From: Rugamonas fusca
GTDB lineage: Bacteria; Pseudomonadota; Gammaproteobacteria; Burkholderiales; Burkholderiaceae_D
Length of the DNA: 64,000 nt
Assembly (NCBI RefSeq): GCF_014042365.1
Contig: NZ_JACEZS010000007.1
Span: 1 to 64,000, forward strand
Direction: 5' to 3'
The notes beneath the pieces were generated by a model. That model saw only the letters and a list, made by a program, of their open reading frames with translations, searched no databases and was not told the origin of the DNA. Positions 1 through 8,590 of the stretch are shown here, piece by piece (positions within the stretch are counted from its first letter, which is position 1; each line of letters begins with the position of its first letter). The position numbers and the translations under genes are program-made.

Positions 1-50
1 ACAGATCCTTAAGTTGTGCCAGCAATTGCCCAAAGTCTGCGCTTCTCATG
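1..50 (-). CDS. Transposase N-terminus, IS1595-like (partial)
   Basis: An ATG at 48-50 (minus strand) has a good ribosome site (GGAGGGG ending 3 bases upstream) and opens a frame that runs off the window after 16 residues: MRSADFGQLLAQLKDL. The pattern M-x-x-x-D-F-x-x-L-L-x-x-L is typical of the N-terminus of IS1595/ISXO2-type transposases. Too little is visible to be sure: no catalytic residues are in view. It could be another short ORF. The call depends on the sequence left of the window. Confidence 0.45.
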
Positions 51-127
51 GCCCCTCCAAGCATGAATTTACTCAGTCTTGGAGGGCCTTTACCGCAAGA
101 AGTTCAATACTTAACGGGGACATAGCC
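1..127 (-). mobile_element. Probable end of an IS1595-type insertion sequence (cut by window edge)
   Basis: The stretch from the left edge to the run of eight A's at 128-135 reads, on the minus strand, as an IS terminus (starting GGCTATGTCCCCGTTAAG), a leader of about 75 bases with a strong Shine-Dalgarno (GGAGGGG), and the first codons of a protein resembling IS1595-family transposases. The supposed IS end abuts an 8-bp A tract, which would fit the 8-bp AT-rich target duplication known for this family. The other end lies outside the window, so the inverted repeat and duplication cannot be checked. Inference. Confidence 0.45.
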
Positions 128-158
128 AAAAAAAACGGCAGCGCGAGGCTGCCGTTTT
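128..158 (-). terminator. Rho-independent terminator of secA
   Basis: An 11-bp perfect stem (132-142 with 148-158, core ACGGCAGC/GCTGCCGT) with a 5-base loop lies 20 bases after the secA stop. On the minus strand it is followed by eight T's (128-135 on the plus strand, partly paired in the stem). This is a canonical intrinsic terminator for the leftward secA transcript, and it also stops anything coming from the left. Confidence 0.85.
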
Positions 159-178
159 GTTGTGACGATCCGCCAGGA

Positions 179-2944
179 TCAGGCCAGCTTGCCGTGGCAA
201 GCCTTGTACTTCTTGCCGCTGCCGCAAGGGCATGGATCGTTGCGGCCCACCTTCATGCCCATGTTGAGCAACGGTTCGCCGGTGGCCGGCTCCGCGTTGG
301 CCGTGGGGGCCAGCAAGTCTTCCGGCGCCGCGTTCGGGTTGAAGTCGGCGTGCTGATAATGCACATTGCCCACGTGCGGCTGCTGCATGGCCGCCTCGGC
401 CGCGTCGATCTCCTCGCGCGACTGGATGCGCACCGTCATGATCAGGCGTACCACTTCGTTCTTGATCATGTCGAGCATCTGGCCAAACAGCTCGAACGCT
501 TCGCGCTTGTACTCCTGCTTGGGGTTCTTCTGCGCATAGCCGCGCAGGTGGATGCCCTGGCGCAGGTGGTCCAGCGCGGCCAGGTGCTCGCGCCAGTGGC
601 TGTCCACGCTTTGCAGCATGACGTTGCGCTCGAAGCCGCCGAACGCTTCCTTGCCCACGATGTCGATCTTGGACTGGTACAGCGCATCGGCCGCGGCCAG
701 CACGCGCTCGAGGATGTCCTCGTCCGTCAGGTTCTGTTCCGATTCGAGCATGGCGCGCAGCGGCAGTTCGATCTGCCATTCGGCCGCCAGCGCCGCTTCC
801 AGCCCCTTGATGTTCCACTGTTCTTCGACCGACTCGGCCGGCACGTATTCACGCACCATGTCGGTGAAGGCGCCGTGGCGCAGCGACTGGATCAGCTCGG
901 AGATATCGGCGCTTTCGAGCAGCTCGTTACGCTGCTGGTAGATCACCTTGCGCTGGTCGTTGGCGACGTCGTCGTACTCCAGCAATTGCTTACGGATGTC
1001 GAAGTTGCGTGCTTCCACCTTGCGCTGGGCCGATTCGATCGAGCGCGACACGATGCCCGCCTCGATCGGTTCACCTTCGGGCATCTTCAGGCGGTCCATG
1101 ATGGCGCGCACGCGGTCGCCCGCGAAGATGCGCAGCAACTGGTCGTCCAGCGACAGGAAGAAGCGCGAGGAACCGGGGTCACCCTGGCGCGCGGCACGGC
1201 CACGCAGCTGGTTGTCGACCCGGCGCGATTCATGGCGCTCGGTACCGACGATGTGCAGGCCGCCGGCCGCCACCACCTGGTTGTGCAGCGCCTGCCAGCC
1301 ATCGCGCAGCGCCTGGGCCTGGGCCGCCTTGTCGGCGTCGCTCAGTTCGGCATTGGCTTCGATGAACTGGATCTGTTTTTCCACGTTACCGCCCAACACG
1401 ATGTCGGTACCGCGGCCGGCCATGTTGGTGGCGATGGTGATGGCCTTGGGGCTGCCGGCCTGGGCGATGATCTCCGCTTCACGGGCGTGCTGCTTGGCGT
1501 TCAGCACGTTGTGCGGCAGGCCGCCCTTGGTCAGGATGCCCGACAGCAGCTCGGAATTCTCGATCGAGGTGGTGCCCACCAGCACCGGCTGGCCGCGGTC
1601 GTAGCAGGCGCGGATTTCCAGCATCATGGCGTTGTACTTCTCGGCCGCCGACTTGTACACCTGGTCGTGGCGGTCCTTGCGCTGCGATGGACGGTTGGGC
1701 GGAATGACGACCGTTTCCAGACCGTAGATTTCCTGGAATTCGTAGGCTTCCGTGTCGGCCGTGCCGGTCATGCCGGCCAGCTTGCCGTACATGCGGAAGT
1801 AGTTCTGGAACGTGATCGAGGCCAGGGTCTGGTTCTCGTTCTGGATCTTCACGCCTTCCTTCGCTTCCACCGCCTGGTGCAAGCCGTCGGACCAGCGGCG
1901 GCCCGTCATCAGGCGGCCCGTGAATTCGTCGACGATGATCACTTCATTGTTCTGCACCACGTAGTGCTGGTCCTTGAAGTACAGCGCGTGCGCGCGCAGG
2001 GCCGCGTACAGGTGGTGCACCAGCGTGATGTTGGCCGAGTCGTACAGCGAGGCGCCTTCGGGCAGCAGGCCCATCTTGGTCAGGATGGCTTCGGCCTTCT
2101 CGTGGCCCGCTTCCGTCAGCAGCACCTGGTGCGCTTTCTCATCCTTGGTGTAGTCGCCGGGCACTTCCACCTTGCCCTTGCCATCCGGGGTTTCCTCGCC
2201 GATCTGCTGGGTCAGCAGGCGCGGCACTTCATTGATCTTGTAATACAGGTCGGTGTGGTTCTCGGCCTGGCCGGAGATGATCAGCGGGGTGCGGGCCTCG
2301 TCGATCAGGATCGAGTCCACCTCGTCGACGATACCGAAGTTCAGGGCGCGCTGCACGCGGTCGCGCGCCTCGAACACCATGTTGTCGCGCAGGTAGTCGA
2401 AGCCGAATTCGTTGTTGGTGCCGTAGGTGATGTCGGCGTTGTAGGCGGCCTGCTTGGCGGCGTGCTCCATTTGCGACAGGTTGATGCCCGTCGTCAGGCC
2501 CAGCCAGCCGTACAGCTTGCCCATGGTGTCGGCATCGCGCTGGGCCAGGTAATCGTTGACCGTCACGATGTGCACGCCCTTGCCGGCCAGCGCGTTCAGG
2601 TAGGCCGGCAGCGTTGCCGTCAGGGTCTTGCCCTCGCCCGTGCCCATCTCCGCGATTTTGCCGTAGTGCAGAACCATGCCGCCGATCAGCTGCACGTCGA
2701 AGTGGCGCATCTTGAACACGCGCTTGCTCGCTTCGCGGCAGACGGCGAACGCTTCAGGCAGGATCGCGTCCAGCGATTCACCGTTGGCGATGCGTTGCTT
2801 GAACGCGGGCGTCTTCGCTTGCAGCTCGGCATCCGACAGCTTTTCAATGACAGGCTCGAGCGCATTGATCTCGCGTACCGTTTTTTGGTATTGCTTGAGC
2901 AGCCGCTGGTTGCGGCTACCGAAAATCTGGGTCAGTAATGACAT
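179..2944 (-). CDS. secA: Preprotein translocase ATPase SecA
   Basis: This is SecA, the motor that pushes unfolded preproteins through SecYEG using ATP; 921 aa, within the family's 900-920 range for betaproteobacteria. Visible marks: Walker A MGTGEGKT (100-107), the DEVD box (207-210), and the C-terminal zinc/SecB-binding tail with C905, C907, C916, H917. The start ATG at 2944 gives the usual [12 protein letters not shown] opening. It ends in its own terminator and faces away from dciA, with about 270 bases between them that should carry both promoters. In related genomes it sits in this same lpxC-dciA-secA neighbourhood, which supports the call. Nothing is missing or broken. Confidence 0.99.
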   Translation of the reverse strand: MSLLTQIFGSRNQRLLKQYQKTVREINALEPVIEKLSDAELQAKTPAFKQRIANGESLDAILPEAFAVCREASKRVFKMRHFDVQLIGGMVLHYGKIAEMGTGEGKTLTATLPAYLNALAGKGVHIVTVNDYLAQRDADTMGKLYGWLGLTTGINLSQMEHAAKQAAYNADITYGTNNEFGFDYLRDNMVFEARDRVQRALNFGIVDEVDSILIDEARTPLIISGQAENHTDLYYKINEVPRLLTQQIGEETPDGKGKVEVPGDYTKDEKAHQVLLTEAGHEKAEAILTKMGLLPEGASLYDSANITLVHHLYAALRAHALYFKDQHYVVQNNEVIIVDEFTGRLMTGRRWSDGLHQAVEAKEGVKIQNENQTLASITFQNYFRMYGKLAGMTGTADTEAYEFQEIYGLETVVIPPNRPSQRKDRHDQVYKSAAEKYNAMMLEIRACYDRGQPVLVGTTSIENSELLSGILTKGGLPHNVLNAKQHAREAEIIAQAGSPKAITIATNMAGRGTDIVLGGNVEKQIQFIEANAELSDADKAAQAQALRDGWQALHNQVVAAGGLHIVGTERHESRRVDNQLRGRAARQGDPGSSRFFLSLDDQLLRIFAGDRVRAIMDRLKMPEGEPIEAGIVSRSIESAQRKVEARNFDIRKQLLEYDDVANDQRKVIYQQRNELLESADISELIQSLRHGAFTDMVREYVPAESVEEQWNIKGLEAALAAEWQIELPLRAMLESEQNLTDEDILERVLAAADALYQSKIDIVGKEAFGGFERNVMLQSVDSHWREHLAALDHLRQGIHLRGYAQKNPKQEYKREAFELFGQMLDMIKNEVVRLIMTVRIQSREEIDAAEAAMQQPHVGNVHYQHADFNPNAAPEDLLAPTANAEPATGEPLLNMGMKVGRNDPCPCGSGKKYKACHGKLA

Positions 2945-3213
2945 GCTTGAATTCTTGAAAAAACGCCGTTAAAAAAAGCTCTGTTGGTGAAAGTTGCCTT
3001 ACCGCACGGAGTTCGACTATGGCAAAAGACGATGATTTTATCATGCGCAGTCGCCCACATTGGGGTATTGGCCTATATAACAATAGCCCAAATCAGAACA
3101 ATGCCACAAAATCAATACATTTAATGCGTGGGTAGCGGAGGGTAGCGCGCAATTGCTGCATGGTCGTGACAGGCGCCGGCACGGATGGGCCGGCTTGTGA
3201 TATGTTTCGGCCC

Positions 3214-3699
3214 ATGCGATTCAACTCTTCCAACCTGTCCCTGAAGCGGCCCACGGCCGTCGGCGCCACCGATTTCCTGCGGCGCGACGACAAGATGGCC
3301 GCCCTGCTGCCGGCCATCGAGCGCATGGCCTCGCTGCAACGCGACTGCGCGGCGGCCCTGCCGGCCATGTTCCAGTACGTGGAAATTTTGTCGTTCGAGG
3401 AAGGGCAACTGGTGCTGGCCACGCCCAACGCGGCGCTGGCGGCCAAGCTCAAGCAGCAAGTGCCCAAGCTGCAGGAGACGCTGGCCCGGCGCGGCTGGCA
3501 GGTAACGGCCGTCAAGCTGCGCGTGCAGATGGTCAAGGCGGCCGAGGTCAAGGAACAGATGCGCGCCCTGTCGCTGCCCGAAGCAGCCGTGGCCGCGTTC
3601 GACGAGCTCGGCCACACGCTCGAACAGACACCGCAGAACGCCACCCTGATCGAAGCATTGCAACGCATGGTCGCGCGCCGCCGCGCCGGTGGCGGCTAA
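3214..3699 (+). CDS. dciA: DciA-like replicative helicase loader (DUF721)
   Basis: A 161-residue DUF721 protein. DciA members load the replicative helicase DnaB in bacteria that lack DnaC. The domain covers most of the chain: an N-terminal helical part (FLRRDDKMAALLPAIERM, about 20-37) followed by the KH-like fold with an FEEGQLVLATPNAALAAKLKQQ-type strand-helix region. I chose ATG 3214 (MRFNSSNLSLKR) because homologues start there; ATG 3202 is in frame four codons earlier and possible, and the frame stays open to 3160. No clear Shine-Dalgarno is seen. It is convergent with lpxC, and a long palindrome lies between the two stops. Function is by family inference. Confidence 0.85.
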   Translation: MRFNSSNLSLKRPTAVGATDFLRRDDKMAALLPAIERMASLQRDCAAALPAMFQYVEILSFEEGQLVLATPNAALAAKLKQQVPKLQETLARRGWQVTAVKLRVQMVKAAEVKEQMRALSLPEAAVAAFDELGHTLEQTPQNATLIEALQRMVARRRAGGG

Positions 3700-3702
3700 A
3701 CC

Positions 3703-3774
3703 AAAAGCAAAATCGGGGACGGACTCCGGTTTTCCCATGCGGGAAAACCGGAGTCCGTCCCGGATTTTGCTTTT
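3703..3774. repeat. REP-like long palindrome between dciA and lpxC
   Basis: Two 34-bp arms (3703-3736 and 3741-3774) are reverse complements with one mismatch, around a 4-base ATGC loop. The arm begins AAAAGCAAAATC and contains GGGGACGGACTCC. It fills the gap between two convergent genes, so it probably also works as a bidirectional terminator (T-rich on both outer sides). A second element with the same 16-bp core (AGCAAAATCGGGGACG) lies at 54467-54526, so this is a dispersed repeat and not a private terminator. Confidence 0.85.
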
Positions 3775-3778
3775 CGCT

Positions 3779-4714
3779 TTAAGTGAGCGCCCACTCACGC
3801 GCCATCTGGCGCAGATACGACGGTGGCGCCGCTTCATTGGTGTCGAATGAGACGATCTCATACGCTTCCGGGTGCTTGAGCAACTCCAGCAGCAGCTGGT
3901 TGTTGAGCGCGTGGCCGGACTTGTGCGCTTCGTAGCTGGCCAGCAAGGGATGGCCTACCAGGTACAAATCGCCGATCGCGTCCAGGATCTTGTGGCGCAC
4001 GAATTCGTCGTCGTAGCGCAGGCCGTCCGAATTGAGGATGCGGTATTCATCCATCACGATGGCGTTTTCCAGCGAGCCGCCGCGCGCCAGGCCTATGCCG
4101 CGCAGCATTTCCACGTCCTGCATGAAGCCGAAGGTGCGCGCGCGCGACACGTCGTGCACATACGACACGTCGCCGAAATCGACCTGGGCCCGCTGGCTGG
4201 TGCCATCGACGGCCGGGTGATTAAATTCGATGAAAAAGTCTAATTTAAAGCCGTTGTATGGCGACAACCTGGCCCATTTTTCCTTGTCGCCCACGCCGTC
4301 GCGGATCTCGACCGGCTGCAACACGCGGATGAATTTCTTGGCCGCAGGCTGTTCCTGCACGCCCGCCTGTTGCAAAAGAAACACGAACGACGAGGCCGAT
4401 CCATCCATGATGGGGATTTCCTCGGCGCTCACGTCGATGTACAGGTTGTCGATGCCCAGGCCGGCGCAGGCCGACATCAGGTGCTCGACCGTGGACACGC
4501 GCGCGCCATCCTTGACCAGCACGGAGGCCATGCGCGTATCGCCCACGGCCATGGCGCTGGCGGGGAACTCGACGATGGGGTCCAGGTCCACGCGGCGAAA
4601 CACGATGCCCGTATCGGGCGCGGCCGGGCGCAAGGTCAGCTCGACCTTGGTGCCGGAATGCAGGCCCACGCCCGTGGTGCGGACCAGTTGTTTGATGGTG
4701 CGTTGTTTAAGCAT
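3779..4714 (-). CDS. lpxC: UDP-3-O-acyl-N-acetylglucosamine deacetylase LpxC
   Basis: LpxC removes the acetyl group from UDP-3-O-acyl-GlcNAc, the committed step of lipid A synthesis, in the cytoplasm. The 311-residue product has the zinc and catalytic residues in place: E77-H78 in [10 protein letters not shown]241 and D245 in HKILDAIGD, and H268 in HKSGH. The start at 4714 ([21 protein letters not shown]) matches the family; an in-frame ATG at 4768 would add 18 non-conserved residues. In many betaproteobacteria lpxC directly follows ftsZ; here an accessory block of about 4 kb separates them. It is convergent with dciA. Confidence 0.98.
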   Translation of the reverse strand: MLKQRTIKQLVRTTGVGLHSGTKVELTLRPAAPDTGIVFRRVDLDPIVEFPASAMAVGDTRMASVLVKDGARVSTVEHLMSACAGLGIDNLYIDVSAEEIPIMDGSASSFVFLLQQAGVQEQPAAKKFIRVLQPVEIRDGVGDKEKWARLSPYNGFKLDFFIEFNHPAVDGTSQRAQVDFGDVSYVHDVSRARTFGFMQDVEMLRGIGLARGGSLENAIVMDEYRILNSDGLRYDDEFVRHKILDAIGDLYLVGHPLLASYEAHKSGHALNNQLLLELLKHPEAYEIVSFDTNEAAPPSYLRQMAREWALT

Positions 4715-4768
4715 CCCGCGATTATAGCGAAGTTGGGCCAGCCACGTTTTCGCGCTGTTGCCAGCCAA

Positions 4769-5611
4769 TCACGGATGTTCCGCCTCGACATGCACGGCCT
4801 CATGCCGCACCAGATAGATGCCGCTGGCCACGATGATCAGCGCGCCGAGCACCGTGTAGCCATCCGGCAGCGTGTGCCACAACAGCCAATCGATCGCCAC
4901 GCCCCAGGCCAGCGCCGAGTATTCGAACGAGGCCACGGTGGACGCCTTGCCCTTGCTGAACGCTTCCGTGATGGCCAGCTGGCCGAAAAAGCCGCTCAGC
5001 GCCAGCGCCACCAGCACCAGCCCATCCTCTTGGCGCACCGGCACCCAGACCCCGGCCGCCATGACCAGGCCGCCGCCGGCCATGATCAGCAGATACCAGA
5101 ACATCATCGATTCACTGTTGTCCGTGCGGCTCAGCACGCGGCTGGCGATGGCCGACAAGGCATAGAAGACGGCCGCGCCAAGAATGGCCAGGCCGCCGAT
5201 GGACAGGAAACCCGTGCCTTCCGGCCGCAGCACCACCAGCACGCCTATCATGCCGACCACGATGGCGGCCCACTGGGCCCGCCCCACTTTCTCCTTGAGC
5301 ACGAACACGGACAACGCCGCGATCAGCGAAGGCGCGATGAAGAAGATCGAATACGCCTCGGCCAGCGACAGGTTGCGCAAGCCGAACGCGAACAGGGTCA
5401 GCATGCCGATCCCCAGCGCGCCGCGGAAAATGTGCATGGACCAGCGCACGTGCAGGATGCGCGCGAACGCGCCCCGGTAGGCCATGTAGGCGCACAGCAG
5501 CGGCAGCGAGCACAGCGCGCGCAAGGCCGTCACCTGCATGGCCGGGTAATGGGCCGACAGCACTTTCATGGCCGTGTCCATCAGCGAGAACATGGCCACG
5601 GCGATCAGCAT
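4769..5611 (-). CDS. DMT-family transporter (two EamA domains)
   Basis: A 280-residue, very hydrophobic protein with about ten membrane segments arranged as two EamA repeats (roughly 1-130 and 140-270), the layout of the drug/metabolite transporter superfamily. Such proteins export or take up small metabolites; the substrate cannot be read from sequence. The start at 5611 is the only ATG/GTG/TTG that opens the frame after an upstream in-frame TAG, so the N-terminus is short, beginning inside the first helix (MLIAVAMFSLMDTAMKVL). It ends with a short His/Glu tail. It starts the block of genes that splits lpxC from ftsZ. Confidence 0.85.
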   Translation of the reverse strand: MLIAVAMFSLMDTAMKVLSAHYPAMQVTALRALCSLPLLCAYMAYRGAFARILHVRWSMHIFRGALGIGMLTLFAFGLRNLSLAEAYSIFFIAPSLIAALSVFVLKEKVGRAQWAAIVVGMIGVLVVLRPEGTGFLSIGGLAILGAAVFYALSAIASRVLSRTDNSESMMFWYLLIMAGGGLVMAAGVWVPVRQEDGLVLVALALSGFFGQLAITEAFSKGKASTVASFEYSALAWGVAIDWLLWHTLPDGYTVLGALIIVASGIYLVRHEAVHVEAEHP

Positions 5612-5903
5612 GGCATAAATGGCGTGCAGGTTTTCCCTGCGGGAGATTATGATGGCGGACAGAGCGGACCTCTAGCTTATCGATGGCCGCCGGGAGGGTG
5701 GGACGCGGCCGCATGGAACGTCATCATGGCGACGTCCAGAGCCAGTAGCGCCGGCTGCTGGCCGGTGCTCCCGGAAATTATAGCAAGAGAGAAATATTTA
5801 TGCTGGACAGGCCGATGTCCACTTCGCACCGTCCATCCGTATCAAGCTCCGCCGCCCAAAACGGCGTAGGATTAGTCACCGGCACAAGCGATGTGGAGTG
5901 GCG

Positions 5904-6308
5904 ATGATGAGCAAGACGATGACCCTGATCGTGCGCCAATGGGGTGACGAGCTGGCCGTATGCATTCCGGCCGATCTCGCCAGTGCGGCGCAACTGGTGG
6001 CGGGACAAGCCGTCGAGGTAACGCTGCGCCGTCCGGGATCGCTGGTGCTGTCGCCCCGCATATTCAGCGAGCGGACGGGACTGGTGATCGGCTTGCCGCT
6101 CACCACGGCAAGCTACAACGACAGCAACCCGTTCGCGGTCAAAGTGGCAGGAGCTGGTGGCGTAATCAGCTACATCCTGACCGAACAGCCCAAGTCGTTC
6201 GACTGGCGCAGACGCGGAGCCAAGCCGCATCCGATGGGACAGGTGCCTGCCGCGGCGTTCGCACGCGCCTGCCAGTCACTCAATCAAATTATTTCACTCT
6301 GCGTCTAG
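5904..6308 (+). CDS. MazE-MazF chimera: antitoxin N-domain joined to toxin C-terminal part
   Basis: A 134-residue protein that looks like two halves of a toxin-antitoxin pair joined in frame. Residues about 7-43 (VRQWGDELAVCIPADL..VEVTLR) are the AbrB/MazE DNA-binding fold. From RRPGSLVLSP onward the chain follows MazF: GLPLTT, NPFAVKV, EQPKSFDWRRRGA and the last helix all line up with MazF's PCTT, PFEV, DQVKSIAWRARGA. Missing are MazE's toxin-binding tail and roughly the first 25-30 residues of MazF. A GGAG at 5895-5898 serves ATG 5904 or 5907. No intact mazE or mazF lies nearby. It is either a decayed module or a new single-gene protein; toxin activity is doubtful. Its end overlaps the converging regulator by 15 bases. 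Confidence 0.75.
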   Translation: MMSKTMTLIVRQWGDELAVCIPADLASAAQLVAGQAVEVTLRRPGSLVLSPRIFSERTGLVIGLPLTTASYNDSNPFAVKVAGAGGVISYILTEQPKSFDWRRRGAKPHPMGQVPAAAFARACQSLNQIISLCV

Positions 6309-7106
6309 TGGCGGCAACGCGCCGCCATGACCTGCCGCCAGCGGCAGCAGCATCACCAGTTTCAAGTCCGGACGCTGGGCCAGGTGCAGCGTGACCTGGC
6401 TGAACGTCTGCTCGGCGCCGGCCGCGTCGCGGAAGCGGCGCGCGCCGCCCTCGCGGCCCACCACGTCCTGCAAGGTCCACAACTGGCGGAATGCCTCGCT
6501 GGCGTCCACCAGTTGCGCGATCAGGCTGGCCAAGGGTTCCTGGGCCGCGTGGCGGCCCGTGTCGGCGCGGAATTCGGCCACCAGGCGGCGCGCCCGTTCC
6601 GGCCAGTCCACCGTCAAGTCGCGCGCCTGCGGTTGCAGGAACATGAAACGCAACAGGTTGGGCGTGCCCGCGCCTTGGCTGCCGTCGAGCCAGCCGCGCA
6701 ACAGGGCCGCCGCGTCGGCGTTCCAGGCCAGCGCATCCCACTGGCGATCGAGGATGTAGGCCGGGGCGTTGATGGCGCGCACCAGCGCGTCCAGCCCCTG
6801 CCCGGCCGCGCCCGCGTCGAGGTCGTGTTGCGGATCGAGCCGGCCCGCCAGGCTGAACAGGTAAGCCCGTTCGGCCACCGACAGCCGCAGCACGTCGGCC
6901 AGCCGGGCCAGCAAGCGGGCCGAGGCCGCCACCGGCCGCCCCTGCTCCAGCCACGTGAGCCAGGTGGGGCTGACGTCGCACAACTGGGCCAGTTCCTCGC
7001 GCCGCAGGCCGGGCGTGCGCCGCCGTCCGCCGCCGGGCAAGCCGGCGCTGGCGGGCGTGACGCGCTCGCGGTGGGCGCGGATGTAATCGCCGAGAGTGGT
7101 GTGCAT
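6294..7106 (-). CDS. Helix-turn-helix regulator with MmyB-like ligand domain
   Basis: A 270-residue XRE-type regulator. Residues about 10-75 hold the HTH (PGLRREELAQLCDVSPTWLTWLEQGR), preceded by the G-x-RRRTPGLRREE stretch typical of the family. The rest resembles the MmyB-like PAS/ligand-binding domain (W-D-x-x-x-x-N-AD near 135-145, FMFLQPQARDL, ..W......V..FR), which binds small hydrophobic ligands. I chose ATG 7106 (MHTTLGDYIRAHRERV); the frame is open further but without family similarity. A 15-bp palindrome starts directly before this ATG and overlaps the space shared with the divergent methyltransferase gene, pointing to autoregulation and control of that gene. Confidence 0.85.
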   Translation of the reverse strand: MHTTLGDYIRAHRERVTPASAGLPGGGRRRTPGLRREELAQLCDVSPTWLTWLEQGRPVAASARLLARLADVLRLSVAERAYLFSLAGRLDPQHDLDAGAAGQGLDALVRAINAPAYILDRQWDALAWNADAAALLRGWLDGSQGAGTPNLLRFMFLQPQARDLTVDWPERARRLVAEFRADTGRHAAQEPLASLIAQLVDASEAFRQLWTLQDVVGREGGARRFRDAAGAEQTFSQVTLHLAQRPDLKLVMLLPLAAGHGGALPPLDAE

Positions 7107-7128
7107 GGTATAAGTTATACCAGTATAA
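7107..7128. promoter_or_regulatory. Overlapping palindromes, probable operator of the HTH regulator
   Basis: GGTATAA-G-TTATACC (7107-7121) is a perfect palindrome, and TTATAC-CA-GTATAA (7115-7128) overlaps it by half a site. Together they present three GTATAA-type half sites next to the regulator's start codon and upstream of the divergent methyltransferase. The position suggests repression of its own gene. Binding is inferred, not shown. Confidence 0.6.
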
Positions 7129-7198
7129 GTCCTTGTCTTGTTACAGGATACGAATTTACCTATCCTGACGCTTCCCCACCACACACGAGGAAGCCATC

Positions 7199-7972
7199 AT
7201 GAAACAGCAAGCCGTCGTCGTTGAGCAATTTGGCAACACCGCGCAAGCCTACCTGAGCAGCGCCGTCCACGCCCAGGGCGCGGACCTGGCCGCCATGCAG
7301 GACATCGCGCGCCGCATGGCCCTGCCCCGCGTGCTGGATCTGGGCTGCGGCGCCGGCCACGCCAGCTTCGCCGTGGCGCCCGTGGCGCAATCGGTGGTGG
7401 CCTATGACCTGTCGGACGCCATGCTGGACGTGGTGACGCGGGCGGCGGCCGAGCGCGGCCTGGAAAACATCCGTACCCAGCAGGGCGACGTGGGCCAGCT
7501 GCCGTTCGCCGGCGGCATCTTCGACCTGGTGGTGACGCGCTTCTCGGCCCACCACTGGCTGGACGTGCCGGCCGCGCTGCAGGAAGCGTGGCGCGTGCTG
7601 CGCCCGGGCGGCAAGCTGGTGATCGTGGACATCGTGGCGCCCGCCTCGGCCCTGTGCGACACCACGCTGCAAGCCGTGGAACTGCTGCGCGACGGCTCGC
7701 ACGTGCGCGACTACCGGCTGTGCGAATGGGGCCACAAGCTGGGCATGGCCGGCTTCACCCACCGCCTGGACAGCCAGTGGAAACTGGAGATGCGTTTCGC
7801 GCAATGGGTGGCGCGCATGCGCACGCCGGCGCTGCGCGAACAGGCCATCCGCAGCCTGTTCGATTCGGCCCCGCGCGAGGCGCGCGAGTACTTCGCCGTG
7901 CAGGCAGATTACTCGTTCTCGATCGATGCGGCCATGTTTGTGGCGTGCAAGCAGGACGAGGAAATCTACTGA
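7199..7972 (+). CDS. Class I SAM-dependent methyltransferase (UbiE/Methyltransf_11 type)
   Basis: A 257-residue methyltransferase with the SAM-binding motif I VLDLGCGAGHA (45-55), the acidic end of strand 2 (YDLSDAM, near 68-74), QGDVGQLPF and the RVLRPGGKLVIVDI strand of the Methyltransf_11 domain. The C-terminal third (HRLDSQWKLEMRFAQWVARM) resembles small-molecule methyltransferases of the YcgJ/UbiE kind. The substrate is unknown. ATG 7199 follows an AGGAAG Shine-Dalgarno. It is divergent from the HTH regulator, whose candidate operator lies in the shared 92-base gap, so the pair may form a small regulated unit. Its end overlaps the end of the reductase gene by 7 bases. Confidence 0.9.
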   Translation: MKQQAVVVEQFGNTAQAYLSSAVHAQGADLAAMQDIARRMALPRVLDLGCGAGHASFAVAPVAQSVVAYDLSDAMLDVVTRAAAERGLENIRTQQGDVGQLPFAGGIFDLVVTRFSAHHWLDVPAALQEAWRVLRPGGKLVIVDIVAPASALCDTTLQAVELLRDGSHVRDYRLCEWGHKLGMAGFTHRLDSQWKLEMRFAQWVARMRTPALREQAIRSLFDSAPREAREYFAVQADYSFSIDAAMFVACKQDEEIY

Positions 7973-8511
7973 GCCATGACGTCGGCGGTGCTGCCGCCGA
8001 CGTGCTCCCGCAACGCCAGCAGTGCACCGCGCAACGCGGCAACGATGGCGGCATCGTGCACCAGCGCCTGCTCGTCCAGGTTGGCCCCCACCAGCGGCAC
8101 GACGATGCAGGCGGCCTCCACCACCCGCGCCGACATGACGCAGACCGTCTCGCGCAGGGCCGCGTGCGCGTGCGTGGCGCGCGGCGAGGCGTTGAACAGG
8201 GCCACGGGCTTGTTGATGAACGATTCGTTGCCCACCATCCAGTCCAGCCCATTCTTGATGGCGCCCGTGACGCCGTGCGCATATTCCGGGCTGGCGATGA
8301 CGAGCGCGTCGGCCTCCAGTATCGCCTGCTCGAGCGCGCGGACGATGGCCGGCGGCGCATCGGCCAGGTCCGGATTGAACAACGGCAGCTGGCCCAGGTC
8401 GGGATACAGCGTCACCTCGACGCCGGCCGGCGCCACCCGCGCCAGCACGCGCAGCAACATGGCATTGAGGGAGGCAGCCCGCAGGCTGCCGGAGATCGCG
8501 AGTATTTTCAT
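7966..8511 (-). CDS. NADPH-dependent FMN reductase family protein
   Basis: A 181-residue flavodoxin-fold protein. The FMN phosphate loop is GSLRAASLN (8-16) and the isoalloxazine-contact motif is SPEYAHGVTGAIKNGLDW (near 79-96), as in ChrR/YieF/ArsH-like reductases. These enzymes reduce quinones, chromate or azo compounds with NAD(P)H through FMN; the physiological substrate here cannot be decided. Full length for the family. It converges on the methyltransferase gene with a 7-base overlap. It has no shared promoter with the peroxiredoxin, from which it is separated by a terminator. Confidence 0.9.
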   Translation of the reverse strand: MKILAISGSLRAASLNAMLLRVLARVAPAGVEVTLYPDLGQLPLFNPDLADAPPAIVRALEQAILEADALVIASPEYAHGVTGAIKNGLDWMVGNESFINKPVALFNASPRATHAHAALRETVCVMSARVVEAACIVVPLVGANLDEQALVHDAAIVAALRGALLALREHVGGSTADVMAQ

Positions 8512-8543
8512 TGCAAACCTTGGCTATCCCACTCCATAACGCA

Positions 8544-8565
8544 AAACGGCGCCGCAGCGCCGTTT
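8544..8565 (-). terminator. Terminator of the peroxiredoxin gene
   Basis: A 9-bp stem (AAACGGCGC at 8544-8552 with GCGCCGTTT at 8557-8565) with a 4-base loop sits 26 bases past the peroxiredoxin stop on the minus strand, followed there by TTTTGCG with only a short T run. Confidence 0.7.
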
Positions 8566-8590
8566 CGTCATACGATGCAGGCGGCTGAAA

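Noticed and set aside
14..2938. A 974-codon open frame on the plus strand across the whole of secA.
   Set aside because: It is the mirror frame of a GC-rich gene: composition is His/Val/Arg/Gln-rich without any domain, while the minus strand gives an intact SecA.
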